DNA of 6,048 nt from Bacillota bacterium (GTDB lineage: Bacteria; Bacillota_A; Clostridia; Tissierellales; Peptoniphilaceae), in NCBI GenBank assembly GCA_023418535.1, contig JAEZZN010000024.1, forward strand, positions 1 to 6,048, written 5' to 3'. The notes beneath the pieces are model-generated. The model made no database searches. It was not told where the DNA came from and saw only the letters and a program-made list of their open reading frames with translations. A program made the translations under genes and the position numbers. Positions 1-5,772 of this stretch are shown piece by piece; positions within the stretch are counted from its first letter, which is position 1, and each line of letters starts with the position of its first letter.

Positions 1-94
1 TTGGCATAAATATCTTATAACCAATATTATTATTTTCTAAAACTATATAATCTTCTCTTATAAATTTAACTTCACCAATAATATATGAAAACAT
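1..94 (-). CDS. ruvA: Holliday junction helicase subunit RuvA, N-terminal fragment (cut by window edge)
   Basis: The first 31 codons of a gene running off the left edge. The translation begins MFSYIIGEVKFIREDYIVLE and continues to NNNIGYKIFMP, the typical start of RuvA: a first beta-strand with an IxGxV pattern, then the conserved NGIGY-type turn (here NNIGY) of the OB-fold domain. RuvA tetramers bind four-way junctions and load the RuvB motor for branch migration. The ATG at 94-92 lies 2 bases after the ruvC stop, and its ribosome binding site (GGAG) sits inside the last codons of ruvC, so the two genes are very likely translationally coupled. The family call rests on a short stretch but is strengthened by position directly after ruvC, the usual ruvC-ruvA(-ruvB) order. 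Confidence 0.88.
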   Translation of the reverse strand, partial: MFSYIIGEVKFIREDYIVLENNNIGYKIFMP

Positions 95-96
95 CT

Positions 97-591
97 TTAC
101 TCCATCTTATATAAATCTTTTAATTTCCCGCTAAAACTATGACATATAGCAATAGCTAGCGCATCTGCTGCATCATCAGGTTTTGGAATGTCTTGTAAAT
201 TCAAAATTCTCTTTACACTCTCTTGAACTTGTTTTTTAGTAGCTCTTCCATATCCTGTAAGTGCCGTTTTAATTTGTAAAGGTGTATATTCAAATATATC
301 AAGATTATTAATTTTTCCTGCTAGAATTTCAACTCCTCTAGCTTGACTAACCGCCATAAATGTTTTTGTGTTTTTTTCATGAAATAATTTTTCATAACAA
401 ACTTCATCTGGCTTATATTCTTTTATAATTTGATTTAATTCATTAAAAATAATTTCTAATCTAATTGCTGTGCTTGTGTTAGCCTTTGTTTGAATACTCC
501 CGTATTCTAACATCTTGATTTTACTACCTTCCTTTTCTATTATACCATATCCAACAATAGCATAACCAGGGTCAATTCCTAATATTCTCAT
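97..591 (-). CDS. ruvC: Holliday junction resolvase RuvC (crossover junction endodeoxyribonuclease)
   Basis: 164 aa, close to the usual family length (about 160-175). RuvC is a dimeric, Mg2+-dependent RNase H-fold nuclease that nicks Holliday junctions symmetrically with RuvAB during recombination repair. The four catalytic acidic residues are recognisable: D7 in LGIDPG, E67 in VCYEKLF, and D140 and D143 in the C-terminal PDDAADALAIA motif, equivalent to D7/E66/D138/D141 of E. coli. The FHEKNTKT and SQARGVE segments (about 70-88) and TPLQIKTALTGYGRATKKQVQ (about 103-123) are also family-typical. The ATG at 591-589 is preceded by AGG six bases upstream. The gene follows the upstream unknown gene by 7 bases and precedes ruvA by 2 bases, so it is the middle gene of an operon. 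Its presence argues against Bacilli, which use RecU. Confidence 0.97.
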   Translation of the reverse strand: MRILGIDPGYAIVGYGIIEKEGSKIKMLEYGSIQTKANTSTAIRLEIIFNELNQIIKEYKPDEVCYEKLFHEKNTKTFMAVSQARGVEILAGKINNLDIFEYTPLQIKTALTGYGRATKKQVQESVKRILNLQDIPKPDDAADALAIAICHSFSGKLKDLYKME

Positions 592-598
592 ATATAAC

Positions 599-1315
599 CT
601 ATTGGTATCTTCCTAATACTTGATCATTAAGCGAATACCAGAATTGATTGAAATAAGCTTCTTGTAGCGCTCTATTTACATAAAATTTCGCTTTAGAGTA
701 AAAATGTTGTAATTCTTTTATAGTTAAATTTTTCCCTTCTAATGTCATTATTTCACTATTGGAATAATCAACTACTATTTGTTTATCCATGTAAAAATTG
801 ACTCTGAAAAACTTTTTCTTAACATATTTATCCATAAAACAATAAGTATGATATTCATTTTCTGATAATACTTTTGACTTAAGTAATTTTTCTTTAACAT
901 TTTCCTTAAATTTAAGTATATCTCTATCTTCAGAATTGTGGAATAAAGTGTTCATTTCTTTAAGTTGATTTGGATTATATTTTTTTAATGCTAACACTTC
1001 TAATCTATCAATTAATTTATCATATGTAATAGCATTTCTATATGCTTTTATGGTGAATGCTAACTCTAGTCTATTAATATCGTCGCCTATTAATTTATTT
1101 ACAGCATCTACAATAGATCTTTTATCTTTTCGACCTCTTATACTTCGTCTAAGTCCTGTCAATAAAGCTTTGGTTACAGTATATTTAGGAACAAGACCTT
1201 CACCTACGTATCTGTTCTCTAACCAAGATAATAACAAGAAAATTGAATCTGCATCATCATTGTACAAAAACTGATATTCAAGACTATCTTCGAAATTTGT
1301 TTTCTTTTCTTGCAT
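599..1315 (-). CDS. Conserved-looking protein of unknown function, first gene of the ruvC-ruvA operon
   Basis: 238 aa; I do not recognise the family. No signal peptide or membrane segment is visible, so the product is probably cytosolic. It is rich in Lys, Leu, Asn and aromatic residues, has one cysteine (residue 159), and reads as largely alpha-helical. Visible landmarks are an acidic N-terminal third (about 8-37), a strongly basic patch LRRSIRGRKDKR (55-66) that could contact nucleic acid, a likely beta-rich part (about 168-195), and an aromatic, helical C-terminus (about 200-238: HFYSKAKFYVNRALQEA, then YFNQFWYSLN). The ATG at 1315-1313 has a strong ribosome binding site (GGGAGG), unusually close at 4 bases. 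The stop lies 7 bases before ruvC, so co-transcription is very likely. In related genomes yebC often sits beside ruvC, but this is not YebC by length or motif. A role in recombination or DNA repair is only suggested by context. Confidence 0.85.
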   Translation of the reverse strand: MQEKKTNFEDSLEYQFLYNDDADSIFLLLSWLENRYVGEGLVPKYTVTKALLTGLRRSIRGRKDKRSIVDAVNKLIGDDINRLELAFTIKAYRNAITYDKLIDRLEVLALKKYNPNQLKEMNTLFHNSEDRDILKFKENVKEKLLKSKVLSENEYHTYCFMDKYVKKKFFRVNFYMDKQIVVDYSNSEIMTLEGKNLTIKELQHFYSKAKFYVNRALQEAYFNQFWYSLNDQVLGRYQ

Positions 1316-1353
1316 ATTACCTCCCTTATATTAGTAACCATTTCGTAACTAAA

Positions 1354-1382
1354 ATTATACTATATTAAATTATATATTTCCA
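1354..1382 (-). promoter_or_regulatory. Candidate sigma-A promoter of the unknown gene-ruvC-ruvA operon
   Basis: On the minus strand a perfect -10 box TATAAT (1359-1354) lies 17 bases after TGGAAA (1382-1377), which matches 4 of 6 bases of TTGACA. Transcription would start near 1347, giving a leader of about 30 bases before the ATG at 1315. A second TATAAT (1412-1407) further upstream has no acceptable -35 box. In DNA this AT-rich, TATAAT alone is weak evidence; the spacing and position support it. Confidence 0.5.
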
Positions 1383-1630
1383 TTAAAAAAAATAAAAAAC
1401 GATACAATTATATCACAAAAAAAACATGAAAATTTTTCATAGTTTTTACATTTATTGATTACATCCGAATTATGTATCATTATTTAAAATTTAAATATTT
1501 TACATTTTTTAGATATTTATATTTATTTTTTTTTACATTTAGAAAAATATATACTTTATGTAAAATATTCTCAAATTTATTTATATTAAAATTATAATAT
1601 TAGTTAACATAAACTTCATCTAAAATTGTC
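1383..1630. other. AT-rich intergenic stretch with small dyads, no gene seen
   Basis: About 250 bases of extremely AT-rich DNA between the ruv operon promoter and the ldh terminator. I find no credible reading frame or tRNA. Structure present: a perfect dyad at 1426-1440 (ATGAAAA, one base, TTTTCAT); an imperfect dyad at 1456-1479 (TGATTACAT, seven bases, ATGTATCA, one bulged base); and three direct copies of TTTACATTT (near 1445, 1498 and 1532) with an inverted ATGTAAAAT at 1558-1566. These could be operator or curved-DNA elements for the ruv operon, but simple composition may also produce them. Confidence 0.4.
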
Positions 1631-1633
1631 AAT

Positions 1634-1680
1634 AAAAAACGAAGGTATACAAAATCTATTACGATAATGTTCACCTTCGT
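1634..1680 (-). terminator. Rho-independent-type terminator of ldh
   Basis: Minus strand, starting 17 bases after the ldh stop codon: an 8-bp perfect stem ACGAAGGT (1680-1673) / ACCTTCGT (1646-1639), then a run of T (1638-1634). The loop is long (26 bases), so the hairpin is less compact than usual, but position and T-tract fit termination of ldh transcripts. Confidence 0.75.
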
Positions 1681-1697
1681 CTATAAAATTTAAATTC

Positions 1698-2630
1698 CTA
1701 TTTTATTGATTTATCAATAATATCCTTTAATATAGATACTGATTCATTCATTCTTTCTTGTTCGTTATCTGTTAATGGAATTTCTAAAACATTTTTTACT
1801 CCATTTGCATTAACTATTGCAGGTACTCCTACATAAATATCCTCATGTCCATATTCACCACGTAAATATGCAGAAACAGAATAAATACTATTTTCATTAT
1901 TTAGAATAGCTTTTGTTAAATTAGCTAATGCTGCTGCTATACCATAAAATGTTGCACCTTTTTTATTTATAATTTCATATGCTGCATTACGAACTTTAGT
2001 GAAAGAATTCAATAAACTATTTTCATCAACATCATTGTGTTTAACCCATTCATCGATAGGAAGCCCACCAATATTTGCATGAGACCAAACAGCAAATTCA
2101 CTATCTCCATGTTCACCCATTATATATGCATGCACTGATCTTGGGTCAACTTTTGAAAGCTCAGCTATTTCTTTTCTTAATCTTGATGAGTCTAACATTG
2201 TACCTGTACCAATAACTCTATTTGCATTAAATCCACTATACTTCCATGTAGCATAAGTTAGGATATCTACCGGGTTTGAAGCTACTACAAATATACCATT
2301 AAATCCAGAGCTTACAACACTAGTTACAATTTCTTTTAATATTTTTAAATTCTTTTCTACTAAGTCTAATCTTGTTTCACCAGGCTTTTGTGCTAAACCT
2401 GCAGTGATAACAACGATATCTGCATCTTTACAATCATCATAACTTGCAGCATAAATATCCTTAGGCGCTGTAAATGAAAGTGCATCGGATAAATCCATTG
2501 CATCGCCTTCAGCTTTATCTTTATTTACATCAATAATACCTAGTTCTCTACCTACTCCAAGCAATGTTAATGCAAATGCATATGATGATCCAACAGCTCC
2601 ATCTCCTACTAAAATAATTTTATTTTTCAT
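1698..2630 (-). CDS. ldh: L-lactate dehydrogenase (NAD-dependent)
   Basis: 310 aa, full length. It reduces pyruvate to L-lactate with NADH in the cytosol, regenerating NAD+ in fermentation. The Rossmann motif GDGAVG spans residues 9-14, with D34 at the end of strand 2 binding the adenosine ribose. The substrate loop AQKPGETR (80-87) has Q81, which marks lactate rather than malate dehydrogenase (malate enzymes carry Arg there), and R87. Catalytic D147 and R150 (LDSSR), H174 (GEHGDSEF) and T227 (GATFYG) are all present. R152 and H167 correspond to the fructose-1,6-bisphosphate-binding pair R173/H188 of bacterial enzymes, so allosteric activation is likely (inference). Overall it resembles Lactobacillales-type LDH. 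The ATG has AAAGGGG seven bases upstream. The gene stands alone, with its own promoter and terminator. Confidence 0.97.
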   Translation of the reverse strand: MKNKIILVGDGAVGSSYAFALTLLGVGRELGIIDVNKDKAEGDAMDLSDALSFTAPKDIYAASYDDCKDADIVVITAGLAQKPGETRLDLVEKNLKILKEIVTSVVSSGFNGIFVVASNPVDILTYATWKYSGFNANRVIGTGTMLDSSRLRKEIAELSKVDPRSVHAYIMGEHGDSEFAVWSHANIGGLPIDEWVKHNDVDENSLLNSFTKVRNAAYEIINKKGATFYGIAAALANLTKAILNNENSIYSVSAYLRGEYGHEDIYVGVPAIVNANGVKNVLEIPLTDNEQERMNESVSILKDIIDKSIK

Positions 2631-2679
2631 AACATTTCCCCTTTATAGTATTTGCTTATATTATACATCAAAAAAATAT

Positions 2680-2710
2680 ATTATAGTGTGATTTGTGAGA
2701 CATTTGTCAA
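2680..2710 (-). promoter_or_regulatory. Promoter of ldh
   Basis: Minus strand: a perfect -35 box TTGACA (2710-2705) and a perfect -10 box TATAAT (2685-2680), 19 bases apart. The spacing is 2 bases longer than optimal; ACTATA two bases earlier would give 17. Transcription would start about 40 bases upstream of the ATG. Near-consensus boxes but long spacing suit a strong promoter under regulation. Confidence 0.7.
2693..2710. promoter_or_regulatory. Possible Rex (redox repressor) operator overlapping the ldh promoter
   Basis: The 18-base TTGTGAGACATTTGTCAA compares with the Gram-positive Rex consensus TTGTGAAnnnnTTCACAA at 11 of 14 defined positions by my count; the left half-site is good and the right half carries TGTCAA instead of TCACAA. 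It covers the -35 box and part of the spacer, where binding would block RNA polymerase. Rex is known to control ldh and other NADH-oxidising genes in Gram-positive bacteria. The right half is weak, and part of the match is forced by the TTGACA box itself. Confidence 0.35.
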
Positions 2711-2799
2711 TAAATAATTTATGTATTTTCATTTTATCGCATAATATTAATTAAAATTATGTAAATTAAAATGAATGAAAATATCTATCATTAAGTATT

Positions 2800-3324
2800 T
2801 TATAAATTTTTAATTTTAGGAACTACCATATCATATATTATTTTCAAAATAATGGCATTTATAACCGCTTCTATTAATACTTTTAAGGCTCTTAATGATA
2901 GTAACGTTAAATAATTTACTCTTTGTAATTGACTAAGCCATAAAGTGTTTAAAAGTAGATGAACACCTAAATATACTAAAACTGTTCCTATAAGCAAATT
3001 AACTATATCTAGTTTTTCTCTATTTTTCATTAATAAAACACTTACTAGTCCTGGTAATAGACCTTGTAACATTGAACTTAATGTAAATCCAAGATGATAT
3101 GTTCCCATTGGGTTTATCATTACTCCAACTAAGTCTGCAACTATCCCCGTAAGTCCACCAGCAACTGGACCAAACATGTATCCTGATAACATTATTGGAA
3201 GTGTTCCAAATCCAATTCTAAGATTTTCTGTTAACATTACAGATAAAAATCTTGTTAAAACAATTGAAATAGCAGCAAGTATTGCTGAACTTACAAGTAT
3301 CTTTGTGCTAATTCCCTTTTTCAT
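2800..3324 (-). CDS. folT: Folate ECF transporter, substrate-binding S component FolT
   Basis: 174 aa, normal for ECF S components, with about six hydrophobic segments and a Lys-rich C-terminus. The S component binds the vitamin in the membrane and docks on the shared EcfT/EcfA/EcfA' module, which is not in this window. Family features: the first helix carries an AxxxA pattern (A14-A18) typical of the EcfT contact; LRIGFGTLPIML (35-46), GPVAGGLTGIVADLVG (52-67), GTYHLGFTLSSMLQGLLPGL (74-93) and a late RALKVLIEAVIN helix (145-156) are characteristic of the FolT group. Divergent neighbour folC uses the imported substrate, a known genomic association that supports folate specificity. GGAGGA lies six bases before the ATG. 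I see no folate (THF) riboswitch in the short leader and no strong terminator after the stop. Confidence 0.88.
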   Translation of the reverse strand: MKKGISTKILVSSAILAAISIVLTRFLSVMLTENLRIGFGTLPIMLSGYMFGPVAGGLTGIVADLVGVMINPMGTYHLGFTLSSMLQGLLPGLVSVLLMKNREKLDIVNLLIGTVLVYLGVHLLLNTLWLSQLQRVNYLTLLSLRALKVLIEAVINAIILKIIYDMVVPKIKNL

Positions 3325-3377
3325 AATATATCCTCCATAATATATTAAGTTAATTTCAAATGTATTGGCATATTTGT

Positions 3378-3406
3378 TTGACGCCTATATACAAGTTTGA
3401 TAGTAT
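3378..3406 (+). promoter_or_regulatory. Candidate promoter of folC
   Basis: TTGACG (3378-3383, 5 of 6) and TAGTAT (3401-3406, 4 of 6) are separated by exactly 17 bases, about 44 bases before the proposed TTG start of folC. An alternative overlapping pair is TTGGCA (3365-3370) and TATACA (3388-3393), also 17 apart. A plain TATAAT at 3411-3416 has no matching -35 box. No equally good promoter is visible for folT on the opposite strand. Confidence 0.5.
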
Positions 3407-3409
3407 CAA
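3397..3409. promoter_or_regulatory. Perfect 13-bp palindrome between folT and folC, candidate operator
   Basis: TTGATA-G-TATCAA is an exact dyad located in the divergent folT/folC region and covering the proposed folC -10 box. A repressor bound here could control folC and possibly folT. No regulator gene is in the window, and I cannot match it to a known operator. Confidence 0.4.
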
Positions 3410-3449
3410 TTATAATTTACTAAAGGAATATTTACAAGTGAGGTGTCAA

Positions 3450-4772
3450 TTGAATAACAAATTAAACAAATTAAACAAATTAAACAAATTAAAAAATTAT
3501 GATGAATGCTTAGATTGGATATACTCTAGGGGAGCCACAAAAGGTAAACATAGCTTAGAAAATATAAGAAGATTACTTTCCATTTTTGCTAATCCACAAG
3601 ATAAGATTAAAGTAATTCATGTAGCAGGTACAAATGGTAAAGGATCTACAAGTCAATATCTTGCATCAGTTCTTTCAGAAACTGCAAAATGCGGATTGTT
3701 TATTTCTCCATATATGGAAAGTATACTTGAATCTATTTCTATAAATGGCAAACAAATTTCTGAAGAAAATTTTATAGCATATATTAATAAATTAATTCCT
3801 ATAGTTGAAAAGTTAGATACTGAAGGATATCACAATACCTATTTTGAGGTTCTTACTGCCATTATGTATATGTATTTTTACGATAACAATGTTGATCTAG
3901 CAGTTGTAGAAGTAGGTCTTGGGGGATCTTTAGATTCCACTAATATTATAAAAAAACCTATCGCTTCTGTAATATCAACTATATCCTATGATCATATTAA
4001 TGTACTAGGAAATACCATAGAAGAAATAGCAGAAAACAAAGCGGGAATAATTAAAAGTGGAGTACCAGTATTTGTATATCCTCAAGAATATAGTGGAGCA
4101 ATGAATTCTATTGAAGAAAAATCCGCTTTAGAAAAAAGTAAAATTTATACATTTTCAAAAGAAGAAGTCATAGATATTACACTAAATTCCGAATTTAATA
4201 AATTTTCCTTTAGAAATTTTATAGATATTGAAACAAAACTTATTGGAGTACATCAATTATATAATGCTTCATTGGCACTTATAGTTCTAGATTATTTTAG
4301 AAATGAATTTAATTTAACTGATGATATTATCAAAAAAGGAATGCTTAAAACACAAAATCATGGCAGACTTGAACTGATTCATAAAAATCCTAATGTAATA
4401 GTTGATGGAAGTCATAATGACGAAGCTATAGATGCTCTTATAGAATCACTTAAATCATATGATTATGATAGATTAATAGTCGGATTTAGTATACTTAAAG
4501 ACAAGGACTTCGAATACATTATCTCCAAACTTTCGACTGTCGCTGATAAGATTATAATTACCAATATTGATAATCCAAGAGCATTTAAACTAGAAGATTT
4601 AAAGACAGAAGTTGAAAAAAAATTCAACGATGTGATTTCTATTGAAGATAGGATTGAAGCATATGAATACTCAAAATCTATAGCGAAAAATAATGATTTA
4701 GTACTTTGGTGTGGATCACTTTATTTAATAAGAGAATTTATAGTATATGAAAAAAGCAATAATACCGTTTAA
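3450..4772 (+). CDS. folC: Folylpolyglutamate synthase / possible dihydrofolate synthase FolC (TTG start)
   Basis: 440 aa from this start, the usual family length. FolC adds glutamates to folates with ATP, keeping them in the cell; many bacterial versions also make dihydrofolate from dihydropteroate. Mur-ligase-like motifs (440-aa numbering): P-loop HVAGTNGKGST (57-67), FISPYMES (84-90), YFE (131-133), EVGLGGSLDSTN (154-165), SYDH with H182, NKAGIIK with K197 (usual carbamylated lysine position), GRLE (305-308), and DGSHND (319-324) of the C-terminal domain. Start choice: the frame is open to an ATG at 3360, but that would add 30 unmatched residues across the promoter region and lacks a ribosome binding site. 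TTG 3450 has GAGG six bases upstream and puts the conserved NYDECLDWIYSRG near the N-terminus. The first codons are a 9-bp repeat. Folate importer folT is divergent; another S-component gene follows after 50 bases. Confidence 0.93.
   Translation: MNNKLNKLNKLNKLKNYDECLDWIYSRGATKGKHSLENIRRLLSIFANPQDKIKVIHVAGTNGKGSTSQYLASVLSETAKCGLFISPYMESILESISINGKQISEENFIAYINKLIPIVEKLDTEGYHNTYFEVLTAIMYMYFYDNNVDLAVVEVGLGGSLDSTNIIKKPIASVISTISYDHINVLGNTIEEIAENKAGIIKSGVPVFVYPQEYSGAMNSIEEKSALEKSKIYTFSKEEVIDITLNSEFNKFSFRNFIDIETKLIGVHQLYNASLALIVLDYFRNEFNLTDDIIKKGMLKTQNHGRLELIHKNPNVIVDGSHNDEAIDALIESLKSYDYDRLIVGFSILKDKDFEYIISKLSTVADKIIITNIDNPRAFKLEDLKTEVEKKFNDVISIEDRIEAYEYSKSIAKNNDLVLWCGSLYLIREFIVYEKSNNTV
3456..3491 (+). 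repeat. Four tandem copies of a 9-bp repeat at the start of folC
   Basis: The unit AACAAATTA occurs four times perfectly, encoding (Asn-Lys-Leu)x4 immediately after the TTG AAT start codons. Being a multiple of three, gain or loss of copies would keep the frame. The stretch lies before the conserved FolC domain and is probably dispensable linker; its A-rich, unstructured RNA may help initiation from the TTG codon (inference). Confidence 0.9.
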
Positions 4773-4822
4773 TTTTTTTTATCACAATTTACTACAATAA
4801 TATATAAAAATCAAGGAGTATT

Positions 4823-5401
4823 ATGATGAACAATAAAACATTAAAATTAGCTCAAAGTGTTATGTTTATAGCTTTGACCTATATTGCTTTTACATATTTC
4901 CAAATAAAAATACCCGTTCCTGGAAGCGGAAATTTTACATCAATACATTTTGGGAATATATTTTTAGTCCTAGCTGCCCTATTAATAGGTGGTGTTTATG
5001 GTGGTATTGCAGGAGCAATTGGTATGACTCTAGCAGATTTAATGGACCCGGTATATGTATTAGTCGCACCAAAAACATTTGTCCTAAAACTTTGTATAGG
5101 ATTAATTGTTGGTTTAGTTGCACATAAATTGAAAAAAATAAATCATTCAAATGATATGAAATACATTATGAAATGGTCAATTATAGCTTCAATTTGTGGA
5201 ATGTCATTCAATCTTATAGCTGATCCTCTAGTAGGATATTTCTATAATTTATATCTTTTAGGACAACCAGTAACATTTGCAGCTGCTCTTGCAAAATTAT
5301 CAGCTGGAGTTACCCTATTCAACGCTGTTTTAACTGTTATCATTGCAAATATTATTTTTAGAGCTGTATACCCAATCTTGAAAAATAATAAATTAATTTA
5401 G
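4823..5401 (+). CDS. ECF transporter S component, HmpT/PdxU-like (COG4720 type), substrate uncertain
   Basis: 192 aa with about six hydrophobic segments (roughly 10-27, 43-58, 60-75, 85-101, 115-135 and 157-180). The block IHFGNIFLVLAALLIGGVYG (41-60), followed by GGIAGAIGMTLADL (60-73) and APKTFVLKLCIGLIVGL (82-98), is typical of vitamin-uptake S components of the riboflavin/hydroxymethylpyrimidine/pyridoxine group, distinct from FolT. These proteins bind a vitamin or precursor in the membrane and share an EcfA/EcfA'/EcfT energising module, which is not in the window. AAGGAG is four bases from the first ATG and seven from the second (4826), so the protein may start one codon later. It follows folC by 50 bases with no terminator between, so co-transcription is likely. 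That context hints at a folate-related or one-carbon cofactor substrate, but sequence alone cannot fix it. Confidence 0.82.
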   Translation: MMNNKTLKLAQSVMFIALTYIAFTYFQIKIPVPGSGNFTSIHFGNIFLVLAALLIGGVYGGIAGAIGMTLADLMDPVYVLVAPKTFVLKLCIGLIVGLVAHKLKKINHSNDMKYIMKWSIIASICGMSFNLIADPLVGYFYNLYLLGQPVTFAAALAKLSAGVTLFNAVLTVIIANIIFRAVYPILKNNKLI

Positions 5402-5521
5402 TATTTGATTAAAAGTATTTATAAATAAAACATAATCACTGCAACATATTAATTATATGCATATTTACAAAATAACACCTTTATATGATATAAATTTATA
5501 AATAATATTGATTAAAAATAT
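5402..5521. other. AT-rich intergenic stretch with a 16-bp imperfect direct repeat
   Basis: No gene or convincing terminator is visible after the S-component gene. A 16-bp sequence at 5405-5420 (TTGATTAAAAGTATTT) recurs at 5508-5523 with one mismatch, the second copy running into the tRNA promoter. Small palindromes (ATATGCATAT near 5456, ATAAATTTAT near 5490) are expected in DNA of this composition. Confidence 0.4.
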
Positions 5522-5550
5522 TTGACATTAAAAATATATTATGCTATTAT
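5522..5550 (+). promoter_or_regulatory. Strong promoter of the tRNA cluster
   Basis: TTGACA (5522-5527) and TATTAT (5545-5550) separated by exactly 17 bases, ending 19 bases before tRNA-Met. Transcription would start around 5557, leaving a very short 5' leader for RNase P to remove. This is the best promoter match in the window, as expected for stable RNA genes. Confidence 0.88.
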
Positions 5551-5569
5551 GTATATGTTGCTATTTAAT

Positions 5570-5646
5570 GGCGGTGTAGCTCAGTTGGCTAGAGCATACG
5601 GTTCATACCCGTAGTGTCAGCAGTTCAAATCTGTTCACCGCTACCA
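5570..5646 (+). tRNA. tRNA-Met (CAT), elongator type
   Basis: 77 bases with encoded CCA. The acceptor arm GGCGGTG pairs with CACCGCT (G1-U72 wobble), the anticodon arm is TACGG-TTCATAC-CCGTA, and the T loop is TTCAAAT. The anticodon is CAT. A paired first position and the lack of three consecutive G-C pairs in the anticodon stem exclude initiator tRNA; the sequence closely resembles the Bacillus subtilis elongator tRNA-Met. A tRNA-Ile with modified CAT is less likely. Confidence 0.93.
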
Positions 5647-5649
5647 TAT

Positions 5650-5724
5650 GCGGAAGTGGCTCAGTGGTAGAGCATCGCCTTGCCAAGGCGAGGGTCGCGA
5701 GTTCGAATCTCGTTTTCCGCTCCA
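5650..5724 (+). tRNA. tRNA-Gly (GCC)
   Basis: 75 bases with encoded CCA, 3 bases after tRNA-Met. The acceptor GCGGAAG pairs with TTTCCGC (one G-U), the anticodon loop is TTGCCAA with anticodon GCC, the T stem GCGAG pairs with CTCGT, and the discriminator base is T, as usual for tRNA-Gly of Gram-positive bacteria. It reads GGC and GGT codons. Confidence 0.95.
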
Positions 5725-5728
5725 AAGC

Positions 5729-5758
5729 AAAAGCATCAATATATATATTGATGCTTTT
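5729..5758 (+). terminator. Perfect 30-base palindrome between tRNA-Gly and tRNA-Arg, terminator-like
   Basis: AAAAGCATCAATATA followed at once by its exact reverse complement, beginning 4 bases after the CCA of tRNA-Gly and ending in only TTTT, then ATTTATAT. It would form a long, mostly A-U hairpin. The short, interrupted T-tract makes it a leaky terminator at best; alternatively it is a processing signal inside a three-tRNA transcript. Confidence 0.6.
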
Positions 5759-5772
5759 ATTTATATCTATAT

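Noticed and set aside
1050..1274. 74-codon plus-strand reading frame opposite the unknown ruvC-linked gene
   Set aside because: It is antisense to a better-supported gene, has no ribosome binding site worth noting, and its translation is low-complexity without family features.
1407..1412. Second TATAAT box upstream of the ruv operon
   Set aside because: No -35-like sequence lies at 16-18 bases, and the hexamer is expected by chance in DNA this AT-rich.
2711..2799. Terminator for folT
   Set aside because: Only weak A-T arms (AAAATA/TATTTT near 2780-2802) are visible, without GC pairs or a proper T-tract; folT transcription may read toward ldh or end by other means.
3325..3449. THF riboswitch between folT and folC
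   Set aside because: The conserved core and stems of that riboswitch are not present on either strand, and the AT-rich sequence could not form them.
4935..5150. 71-codon minus-strand reading frame inside the second S-component gene
   Set aside because: It is a shadow of a clear membrane-protein gene; the antisense translation shows no motif and has no promoter.
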